Assembly (NCBI GenBank): GCA_002197995.1
Contig: NGZR01000001.1
Coordinates: 14,403,501 to 14,467,500 of the forward strand
Direction of reading: 5' to 3'
Length of the DNA stretch: 64,000 nucleotides
DNA from: Gaeumannomyces sp. JS-464
Lineage: Eukaryota; Ascomycota; Sordariomycetes; Magnaporthales; Magnaporthaceae
The number at the start of each line of letters is the position of its first letter. The stretch's first letter is position 1. Below the pieces are notes generated by a model. The model was not told the DNA's origin. It saw only the letters and a program-made list of their open reading frames with translations, and made no database searches. The position numbers and the translations under genes are program-made. Shown piece after piece: positions 34,970-44,789 of the stretch.

Positions 34970-35417
34970 TGTTACGACCAGCATGCAAGCTTTTAGGATA
35001 GTAAAGCAAAAGGAGGCTTTAAAATGGTACCCCCGCCCCGCCCCGGTTACGTGGAGTTACGTAAATTAAAAGGGATTTGTAAATTTATAACAAAGCAATA
35101 AATCCAAAAAAAATTTGTGGACTTATAACAAAGCAATAAATTTAAAAAGGATTTGTAAATTTATAGTAAAGCTATAAATCCAACCTAATATAAGGTAAAA
35201 GGCAGCGTATATATAAAGATGGATTTTTTATTGTTTTAAATAGCTTTAATTAAAACTTCGGTATTAGTTAACTTAAGTTAGCTTTTAAGCATTTTTTAAG
35301 GCAAGCAATTAAATTATCCTTTTAAATTACGTGATTTTTGTTAACCAAATTAGCGATACTGTTTTTTCCTCCACCCCCGAAGTGCTTTACCTTAAAAGCA
35401 AACCCTTAATTGTAACA
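34970..35417 (+). repeat. 3' LTR of gypsy element 1 (main part)
   Basis: 448 bp from TGTTACGACC to TGTAACA. The first five bases are duplicated at 27548-27552 by the insertion of element 2. The following base is the first of gypsy element 3 sequence. Confidence 0.85.
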
Positions 35418-38400
35418 CCCGGTTTAATTACTAATATAAAGCTATACTTACGTTATACCCCTTTTAATAAAAGCTATTATTTTCCGCGAATAAGCTTTAG
35501 CAAATTTATAAAACCGAAGTGTTACCCCGCGATAAAATATACGAATATAAACTCGTAATAATTTAGCAAAATGCGCGTAATTTTTCCTTAAAAACTAATA
35601 TAAAAACGCAAATGGCAAATTGCGAAATTAATATACAAAAAGGGCTTTAATATAAAAAACGGCTATAACTTTTAGCTAAAAACTATTAATTACCATTTTA
35701 ATTTAAAAAACGCTTTTTCGATCGTACGCGGGTTAAAATAACATTCGCCGTTTTATATCGGCTAAAATAAAATGTTATAAAATGTGGCACGATTTGTTCG
35801 CAATTGCGATATATGCCGTAAATCCCGCTAATTACGATAATATAAACAAAAGTATTACGCCCCTTTTCGGTTTTAAACCAATTTTGGAAAAACGTTTCGA
35901 TTTATAATAAAGCTTTCCGTTACCAAAAAAAAACCGGAATATTTAATAGTAATTACTAAAAAATTATTAAACAAAACATATATAATATAAAGCAAAAAAT
36001 ATGTAATAAAATTCCGTTTTACCTAATAGCGATTCGTAATTTCCTAAATAATATATATTCGATAAAAGTTCGAATTAAATCGGAAATTTCAAAAAAAATT
36101 ATATTCCTAAATGGGAATTAAACAATTGGCTTTTTACATTTTTTTACCCCAAAACAAACGAGGGCATAAAACGAGCAAACCAAAAGGTTTAACATTATTT
36201 ACGCTATTTTATCACTTTCGCGCAAACCAATTGGTTATAACACTTTAACGTTTGCTAATTCGCGTTTAATAATAAAAATTTAATTATTACAAATTATAGC
36301 TTTAACCGTTTACTTTTTGGATTTAATATTAACCCGATTTTTAATATACCTTTTACTAAATAACGCGTTTAAAACTAATAAAAAAAAGCGCGTTTTGCCT
36401 TTTTAACCTATTTACGCGAAAAATTAAAACTCGTTATAATAGCCGCGGCATTTGCGCAATAATAATAAAAGTTTTAAACGAATAAATTCCGCCGCCCGGC
36501 CGAAAAATACAAAATGGGGGATAAGGTTTAGCTATTTTTTCGCAATATTAAAACAAACCGCTTTAGTAAAAAGCTAAACTAAGTAATAAACAAATACAAA
36601 ATGGTCGCGGTTTTAACTTTTTTTACTATTAATTAAATATATTTAAAAGCATTTACCCCACTTTTTACGTAAAACTAATTAAACGAGCAGCGAACGACCC
36701 GCTTTTGTTATAAATAAATACGGATATACGATTAAGCCCCGTTTTAATCCCATTATTAAAAGATAATAAACTTTAGAAAAAATGGTTTATAAAAAATATT
36801 TTAATAGTAAAAAACGCTAAAAAGCGGGGAAATAGGCAAATATTAGTAAAATAGGTAAAATAGGACAAAGCGAATTAAAACTTATTAAAAGATTTCGAAA
36901 ATATAACGGCAATGGCAAACTTCGAAACGCAATAAAGGAACGCGCGCATTTAAAACGGTTCCGAGCTGCGAAGTAAAAAAAAGTAAACGGCGGCGTTACG
37001 TAAATAAAGAAAGCACGTTACAAGTGTTTAACTACCTAAAAATAAAAAAAAGCTGGAAAGCGGGCGGGCGATTATTATATAAAAGCACAAAGCTAAAATA
37101 ACCTTTAATTTAACTACAATTACGAACGATGCAATAAAAAGCAAAAAAACGCGCCGGTTTCGGAAATTTAGCAAAAAAAACAAAAACGAACGCCGAGGTT
37201 AAAACGCGCCGGCCTAAACACGAAAATAAAAAAAAGCTTTAGCATAATAAGTTATTACTATGCTTAAAACCTAACTTTAAAAAAAAAACCTGCGCGTATA
37301 ATACAAAGGGAAAGCGGAATTAAAACGCGTTTTTATCGTTAAAAAAAACTCCTTTTTTTAAGTTTAAAAAGGAAACGGTACTAACGGGAAGAAAAGTTGC
37401 CGCCGTTGCGATTAATATCCCGGCGACGACAACGCTTTTTACGGTACCGGGCGGCACGAAAAAAGGGCGACGGCTTACGACGGTTCGAACTAAAATAATT
37501 AGCAAAGCGATAACGCGCCGAGCTTTTACTAAATTAAATACGGTTATTACCAGCCATTTAAATAATAACGTTAATAAGCCGGTTATCGCGCGTTTCGGCG
37601 TAACGCTTCGTTTTTATTTAAGATTTTTACGAACGATTAGCGACGCCGTTATTAAAAGCATACGAAAAAAGGCTAGTTATTTGCATAAAGCCGAAATTAC
37701 GGATAAGCGTATTTATAAGCTATTAGCTTTGGTTGCTATAACGAGAAAAAGTACTAGCCGCATTGCCAAAAACCAAAGCGTTTTTCGCGGGGTCGGCATT
37801 TTAAATATACTAACGGTCGAAGTTCGCGTTAGTTTTGTTAAAAAATCGCAACTAATATTAGTAGCAATAAAATACTCGCGAGTAAAACTAATCGTAAGCT
37901 TTTGCCGAAAAGGACGTTAAACGTGAAAATATGTTAATTATTAATCGTATAGCAAAAAGGTTACACCGGGTATAGCGAAAGGCAAAGCTCGAAGCGTAAA
38001 TAGCATTGGAAGTATTATAGCCCGTTGTTTTTCCTTTGCGGCAACGGTCGTAAGCTTATCCGGGTCGGTACTTTTTATAAGCTACGGCTTTAATAACCTT
38101 CGACTTTTAAAAGCACGCGTTACATTCGTACTTTTAATAAATAAAAAGCCGTATGCTTTTCGTTTGACGAATTACCCGTTAAATTAATCGCGTCGGTAAC
38201 GCGACGGCTTTTATTACGTTTATGCTAAAAAATATAATAAGTTAAACACGGATAATAAATGGGCGCGGAAAAACTTACGCGTTTAAACGGATCGCCGTTA
38301 CCACCGCCAAAAAGCAAAAAAAGCGGTAACGGTAGCAAATATCGTAAATAACGTGCGGGTAAAAATAGGCGTTTGTAATAAAATAAAAGCGCGATAAATG

Positions 38401-39102
38401 CGGAAAAAACCAGGGCTAAAACGGGATTACACAAAAAGGCAAAACAACGGCGGCGGCGAAATAAAGCGAAAACGTAACCGCAATAAGCAAAAAACGAAAA
38501 CTATTAATTAGCATTTAAAAAAAGGCGGAAAAAAAACGGAAATAGTTAAAACGAAAAGCTAAAATTAAAACGATAACGAGCGAAAAAAAATTTCTGGTAA
38601 AAGCGAAATCGCAAAAAGGATAAATAAATTACGCGAAGCAACCAAAATTAAGCATAAAAAAAGGAAAAAAAAGCGAGGCAATTAAAAACCACGAAAAATT
38701 AAAAGGCAAACCGTTGCCACCGATAAAAAAGGAAGGAACGCCCGGGTTAAAACACGAAAAACCTAAGCACTTATTTAAAAGCCGACCCGAGGCCGAACAT
38801 ACCAATAACACCCTTTAGCATAACACGAGGCTTTTTAACAAAAGGGCCACTTATGCTAACGAAGCGCGCGAAAAACGGGAAAGGAACGAAATAATTAAAA
38901 AAGGCGAGCCCGGAGGAGGCGGCTATGTTATAGTTCCGTGTTTTAAGCACGAAAGTAACAATTTAAAGGTTACTTTTAAACCAACTCGTATATATAAATA
39001 AAACTACATAACCTTTCCTATAGCCTTTTTTTTCCTTTTTATCTTTTAAAATAACATTATTTAACCCTTACTGGCGACCACCCAATGGCCAGGTTTATTA
39101 CA
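35418..39102 (+). mobile_element. Gypsy element 3, 3' part only
   Basis: Only the 3' part of this plus-strand chromovirus remains. It begins within the pol gene right after element 1's LTR, shows an integrase zinc-binding region (FVRNCDICRKSR at about 35790-35830) and integrase core, and has a chromodomain-like end at about 36780-36940 (RQILVK...VK). The 3' LTR is at 38926-39102, with the polypurine-like CCCGGAGGAGGCGGCTA before it. That LTR is the same family as element 2's, in opposite orientation. Between 37000 and 38925 lies a degraded antisense region related to that of element 2. Its gag, RT and 5' LTR are absent from the window. Confidence 0.8.
38926..39102 (+). repeat. 3' LTR of gypsy element 3
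   Basis: 177 bp reading TGTTATAGTTCCGTG...TTATTACA. It matches the reverse complement of the 189-bp LTRs at 27553 and 34781. Confidence 0.8.
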
Positions 39103-40370
39103 TAAGTAATATATTAAGCCGGTAAACGCAAACTTTCTAAGCACGGCAAGCTGGCGCACCCTGCTAAAATATTCGACGGCGAAGCGGAAAAAGCCCGAAT
39201 AGGCTTTCGTAAAGCCGTTTAAAGCTTTCGCAACTGCATGTACCACTTATGCTTTAATAATACTTTAGCGGTTAACGGCTTTTTAAGCACGGCTTTTAAT
39301 AGCTAATAAAAAGCTTTTAAAAAAATTTATTGCTTTATAAAAATTTTTTAAATACGCGTTTGCTAATCCCCAAAGCACACGGTTATCTTTAAAAACGAGG
39401 AAGCCGATATTAAAACAAAATTAAGCACGGCTTTTTTAATACCCTAATAGGTTAAACTAATAATAGCCGGCGTTAAAGCATTAGCCCGAAAAATAGCCCG
39501 GGACGTCCGGAACGCGTGGTTCGAAAATAACCTTCCAAAACGATATAAAGCTATAAGCTTTCCGCTAGCACTACAACATACACCTAACGCTTTACAATTA
39601 CACCGAAAAGTACTACAACGGTTAATAACCGCACGTATAAGCTACGGAAATTTTAATTAGTACCACCGAAAATTTAAACACGAAAACAATAACCCGTGCT
39701 GTTATAAAAGAAATAAATTCTTTTTCCACCTTGTATTTTGCAAACTGGCTAAAGCAAAAAAAAAAAAACAAATGGCTTATAACGAACCCCGCCCCGGCTT
39801 TTAACAAACCCGGGTATTAAAAGCAGTTGCTATAAAAGCCCCTTTTTTTTTACCTCGTTCGTTAAAACTACCAATTATTACATTATCGCCAAACGATAAC
39901 ACCAAAGCTTATAAGCCCAAACATTACTTATTTTCCTTATTTTTTACACTTATTTCCTTTTTTTATAATAGTTACACCTTTTTTTTATATTATTCGGATT
40001 AATAATAAGCTTATTAATTTTCCGCAACCCCGGTTAAGTTTAAAAGTGGTCCCGAAAACCCTCCTGCCTTAACCTAACTGTAACCTTTTTCCTAGCACAC
40101 CCGCTGGCCGAACGCATTACTACCACCCGCTGCGCTTATAACGCCCCGGCGTATTTACGCCCTACCGCCGATCGCCCGCTCACTAATAAAGAGCGCCGAA
40201 ATACGGCCCGACCTCCGTATGCCTTCGGGTTTAATTTGTTAGCCGCCGTAACAGCAGCACTTTAGCCTGGTGTATATAGCTTAGGTAGCGTTAGCACGTC
40301 GTATGCCCCTAAGGAGGCAGGGACTGGTAAATCCTAACTTACCGACGTTAAATATACTCCTCCTCCTCCT
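39103..40370 (+). mobile_element. 3' end of a Tad-like LINE, plus strand
   Basis: Plus-strand sequence upstream of 39830 reads as a LINE RNase H: a region around 39370-39430 recalls the 'SPGHxGIxGNExAD' motif (SPKHTVIFKNEEADI). Later text (TARISYGNFN, then YHRKFKHENNNPCCYKR) recalls the C-terminal Cys/His segment of Tad-type elements. A 3' untranslated part of about 520 bp follows, ending in (TCC)n at 40357-40370. This UTR is the inverted partner of 18277-18788. The 5' part was cut off by gypsy element 3. Confidence 0.72.
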
Positions 40371-41072
40371 TAAGGGCGCATTCGTCTAGTGGTGGGGGCC
40401 GCTAAGGCGGTTAAAAATGGCAAAATAGCAGTGCAGCCTTGCAAAGCTGCCACTATAAAACACTATGCTTTTCATTCTTTCCACATGTAAAATGCAAAAG
40501 AGGAGGATAAAGCAAAAAATGAATTCGGCGGTAATAAAAAAAGTAACCAGGTAAATATAAAAATTAGGATATAAAATAAATAAGGCACCAAAGAAAAGAG
40601 GGAGAGCTGCTGCAAAAAAGCTTTCGATCCGACTTGCACTGCATTAATGTTCGAGGCGGCATTTTTTGTAAGGGCCCCAAAATGAAAGCGATAGCGCCCA
40701 CGGCCAAAACCTGGGCTTCAAAGCTTTCGCTACTTTCAAACCTCCTTGCTCGCCGCGCCACTATGCATATACAATGCCTTCGCCCAATGGTTAACTTCCA
40801 TATGTTCCATACTACGCTGCATGGTGGCAAAAGGGGCTTTTTCGGGCCTTTTTAAAAGGGATAATAGGCTAATAAATCACGCTTTACAGGCTGTGTGTAA
40901 CACAATCATAGTCGTACTGCCTTGAACCTACGTTAATCCTTCCAAACTTTAGGGAGGCAAAAGGACATAGCCTTAAGGCCTCCTTGAAATGCTTTGTTAT
41001 AATTATATTATAAGGATCATAAACGTAGGAAAACCAGCCTGCATACTACCCCCTCCCCCCGGCTAAATCCAA
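40371..41072. other. Border zone between transposon block and gene region
   Basis: Composition changes from AT-rich to mixed. No gene is seen; open frames here are short, with no domain. A pyrimidine-rich run (CCCCCTCCCCCC) lies near 41048. Confidence 0.4.
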
Positions 41073-41232
41073 ACCCTCCAAAAGTACCTTACGGAAGCCC
41101 TTAAGTAAGGCATTGTTCGCGAGTTTTAATTTCCGGCTAAAGCTCCTATTATATCCGTCCCTAAGAACGACGGAACCTCACGCCTTTGCGTCGATTACCT
41201 AGTATCTTTACAATCGAACAGGCATCTCCCTT
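41073..41232 (+). mobile_element. Gypsy reverse-transcriptase fragment
   Basis: A short plus-strand piece reads YLTEALK, then GIVREF, FPAKAPIISVPKNDG and SRLCVDYL, the start of a Ty3/gypsy RT domain (usually ALxxGFIRxSxSPxxxPxxFVxKKDGxxRxCVDYR). It is only lightly mutated and runs up to the first ATG of the ZZ/HET locus. Confidence 0.65.
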
Positions 41233-41721
41233 ATGAATAACCCAACTGCTCCTGTCCCCACCCAAACCGCGACGCTCCTACCCGATACGGAGGGGTTGCG
41301 AAAGCCCAATGGTCAAGCTAGCAACCAGGAAACGGCGGCACCTCAGTCGTCGTCGGTGGAACCAAATAGCAAAGAGGTCGCTCAGTCGGATACCAGTAAT
41401 GCTAACCAGAGAAATGCTATATGCGATGGCTGCGACGAGTCCATCACAAGCACCCGGTACAAGTGTCAGGACTGCCAGGACTTCGAATATTGCTTTCGCT
41501 GCATTTTCGAAGCCTCCCTCATTCACCCGGGCCATTCTTTCAAAATCGTGGAGAAGCAAAAGCTCTTAGAAGCAGATTACAAAACGGCCAACGGGGACAA
41601 TGCAACAGCACTAAACCTCGCGCCCGAAACGCTGGGGATGAAGCTCGACGAGGGCGAGGAGGCCAACAACCATGCTGCCCGCCAGGCGCAGCGCAGCCGC
41701 CCGGGCTCGATCCTGAGAGAG

Positions 41722-41757
<36 letters not shown>

Positions 41758-44053
41758 GAGCCCCTGCTCGAGCCCACGGGCACCACCCCCCGTAGAAAGG
41801 GATGCCAAAAAGATCGTTAGCAATGGACAGTTCGAATGCCGGTCTTGCGAACCGGTAACGAACTTTCTTTCAAAGCTCGGAGCGCTCATGCGACACAAGT
41901 CCATTCTGGAAAAGAACAAAGGCGTACCGCCTCAACGTTTCAGCTTCGAGTGGTTGATCCGGATCTCCCGTCTCATCGAGGCTACGTAAAAGGGATGCGC
42001 CTTTTGCACCTTAATGCTCGACAATTTTTTTCGGTCGTTCCAACTTCGTGGCACATTCCTTCATACCGAAAAAGCCGTGGCTCCCCGAGCCGAGGAAGCA
42101 CGACAAAAAAAGGATATTGCTCGTCGAGCACTACATAAAATCCCTCACAAAGCTGCAGCACGACCGCTTCGGTTTCGCCGTCAGGCCGCTTTGCCGCAAA
42201 GTAGGCTCCGCGCTTCCCGATTTTGATGCGCTGCAAATCGGGGTGTCGGACCTTAAAGGCCGCGAGCAGAAGGGTGTTAAAAAGATTTTCAACTTATGGA
42301 ACCCAAAGGCGGATATATATGCTATCAAAGGTAAAAAAAACCTCGCTTAAAATCCAACTAAGGTCAATAGTACTAACGGCGAAAACTGGTGACCCGGCTG
42401 CGGCTGTAATCAACCACCGGCCCCCGAACCCTTCCCCGGGATCAGAAAATGGCTTGGCGCAAGCGAAAGCATGGTTCGACGCCTGTGTCCAGAACCATGG
42501 TCCCTCGTGTGGAGCGCAAAAGACATCAGTTCTCCCCACTAGGGTTATAGATGTCTCGAAGCCAACACTCAAGCTATACGAAGCGTTTGCGGGGAAACGG
42601 GCAACTATGCCGCGCTAAGCTACTGCTAGGGCGGCGCGCAGACATACCTGTGCACTACTAACACCCTTCCCGTTCTTTTGGCAGGCTTTTCCTTTGATGA
42701 CCTGCCCCAAACACTAAAGGACGCTATCACAGTTACCCGCAGCCTGGGGCTTAAGTACCTTGGATCGATTCGATCTGCATCATCCAAAACAACGAAATCG
42801 ACAAAGCCCACGAGGTCGGCCATATAGCCAAGATCTATAGGAACGCCTACGTTACCGTTGGCGCCGGGTCGGCCTTCTCGGTAAACACGGGCTTCCTCAA
42901 GGATAAAGCTGACGCCAAGACGAAGCTCTGGGCCAAGCTGCTGCCCATGCGCTACCACATCCCCGATAAAAAGGCGGCTGCGGAAGCCGAAACCACCAAT
43001 GACATCCTCAGCATGCCCGCGTCGCGACGGGCACCTTGTACCTCATCAGGGAGGAGGGCGGCGAGCGCGACTGGGTAGACTCGACCTCGCGGCGCGCATG
43101 GTGCCTGCAGGAGCTCGTCATCTCGCCGCGCTTCCTGTCCTACGGCCGCTGGCCGACCTGGCGCTGCCGCCGCGCCACTCGTAGCGATGGCGGCTTCTAT
43201 CTCGAGGACCCCAAGACGGGGCCAGCATGCGCAAGCTGACGAACGCGCTGCTGCGATCGGCGAAGTTAAGGGCCGATCTGTTCACGACAGCCCAGCTGCA
43301 CGACGCCTGGGGCAAGTTGCTGCGCGACTACACCCGGCGCGAGCTCAGCCTGTCCTCGGACCGCCTTCCCGCCATCGGCGGCATCGCCGAGCAGATGAGC
43401 CACCTGACGGGAGTGGAGTACGTCGCGGGCCTCTGGCGCAACAACCTCCTGCACGACGCCATATTCTACACTCAGGCGCGCGAAAGGCTGGCCCGGCCGG
43501 CCGGGAACCGGGCGCCGTCGTGGTCGTAGGCGAGCGTTGAGGCCCCCGTTAAGCTCGGGCGCATCAAAGCCGATGCTATACCCTTGCGACGGTGCACACG
43601 TGCAAGGCGATGCCAGCCCCAAGGCACACTGCCTTCGGGGAGGTGGCAAGGGGTTCCATGGAAATCGGCGGGCCGTTTAAGGAGGTGGGTAGGGAGGACG
43701 TCATATCGCTATTCAGGAGCCAGGACTTAGGGCAGCCGGCGCCGGAGAGCAACATCGTCAGCGAATGGTTCACGCAGTTGTTGGAGGAGGTAACCGACCG
43801 TCCCAAGCGGCAGGTGAAGATCGAAAAGGCAGCAAAAAAGCTGCCCGAAAGGGTGTTTGCGCTGCTAACGTTTGTGAACGACTGGAGGATCTTGTACGAA
43901 ACCCGGAGGGAGGAAACGTGCTATTCTAGCTTACTGCTGCGGAAGGTCGAGGGCGGCAAGTACGAGCGGATCGGCGCCTTTCTCAACGAGGTTACTGGGT
44001 GGCTTGACCACGAGCGGGAGCCGCAAAAAGAGAAAACGGTCATCGTAGTCTGA
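41233..44053 (+). pseudogene. ZZ zinc finger-HET domain protein, multiply frameshifted
   Basis: The N-terminal open part (41233-41820) has a ZZ finger at residues about 63-105 with three CxxC pairs (CDGC, CQDC, CFRC) and HPGH, and later a (SDD)n acidic repeat. Downstream, in changing frames, the HET domain is recognisable. AALSYC-stop-GG around 42608-42635 has TAG in place of the Trp codon of YCWGG (42627-42629). LPQTLKDAITVTRSLGLKYL follows, then IDSICIIQNNEIDKA after a lost base near 42751, and later the RAWCLQELVISPR block near 43100. The frame is open again to TGA 44053. HET proteins trigger heterokaryon incompatibility and cell death on contact with non-self. At least six frame changes plus two stops make it non-functional as read, though some indels might be assembly errors. 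Confidence 0.75.
41722..41757 (+). repeat. (AGCGACGAC)4 coding repeat
   Basis: Four exact 9-bp units encode repeated Ser-Asp-Asp in the linker after the ZZ finger. Such acidic repeats are prone to unit-number change. Confidence 0.95.
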
Positions 44054-44789
44054 GCCCGACGACCCGATTCGTAAAAAGAATCGAAAGAAAAGCTCATATA
44101 TTCCTTTAACAGCCATTATCTCGGCCAGGGTCGAGGACGGGAACTTAATCAATTGGCGCTATAAACGAAGATTTTACTGAGGGGAAAAGTAGGAAAGAGG
44201 AGATTCCGGTGTTCGGCACGCATGCTGATGACTTGCCAGCCATATGGGTCCTGATCCACAGGTCTTGGTCTCTGGGCCTTAATCCAAATCGTCACAGGTG
44301 AGGAGGGTAACGCGGCCGGGCGTCCCCTCGAACGAGAAGAGCCCGGACCGAAGGCTTTGTAACGGCTCCTCCACATGGCGGTGGGAGGCACCGGGCGCTT
44401 TCGAAGGGGCGGCGGAGGCGCGTTGGTGTGCCATAAACAGGACTCCGTTCTCGCGAGAAACGGTTAGAATTCGAAGGAGGCCCGTTGCATTTGAACGGTT
44501 GGTGGAAAGAGCACGAGAGGAATGGGCGTGCCGGCAACCACACAAAAAACAAAAACATACAACACCGAGGATTCCCCAGTGGTCACCCACCTGAGTACTA
44601 GTTCGGCCCTCACTGGTTTGACTCGGGGAGAGCGGACGGGATCCCGTATATTCCAGTGGGTATGGTCGTATGTGGTAGCTTCATCACGCTCTGGCCTTGA
44701 TATAGGTTTACCAGGCGCAATATTCCTCTATAAAATTGTTCTATAATTTCCTTCCACCACTCTATAGATCTAGGGCTCCGGCCGGAGAA
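44054..44789. other. Intergenic between ZZ/HET locus and membrane-protein locus
   Basis: About 740 bp. A 103-codon minus-strand frame at 44279-44590 has no recognisable domain and overlaps plus-strand frames of similar size, so I do not call it. The loci on either side are convergent. Confidence 0.4.

Larger units (their letters stand above)
18789..35417 (+). mobile_element. Gypsy chromovirus (element 1), interrupted by two insertions
   Basis: The LTRs begin TGTTACGACCAGCA and end with a TAACA motif: 18789-19241 (453 bp) on the left, and on the right 27548-27552 plus 34970-35417 (448 bp). The right LTR is split after its first five bases by gypsy element 2. A Fot1/pogo transposon sits inside at 24271-26129. 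Remaining coding sequence runs plus strand from Gag to a C-terminal chromodomain. The bases flanking the two LTRs are AAAAG (left) and CCCGG (right), so there is no target duplication, and the flanks belong to different older elements (LINE versus gypsy 3). All frames are broken by RIP stops. Confidence 0.85.

Noticed and set aside
18277..40370. Giant DNA transposon or virus-like element with 0.5-kb terminal inverted repeats
   Set aside because: The right-hand repeat continues into a LINE RNase H and both ends carry simple-repeat tails; the interior is fully explained by LTR elements and a pogo element, with no polymerase B, capsid or tyrosine-recombinase-like gene seen.
44279..44590. 103-codon minus-strand ORF
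   Set aside because: No domain, no neighbour logic, overlapped by an equally long plus-strand frame.
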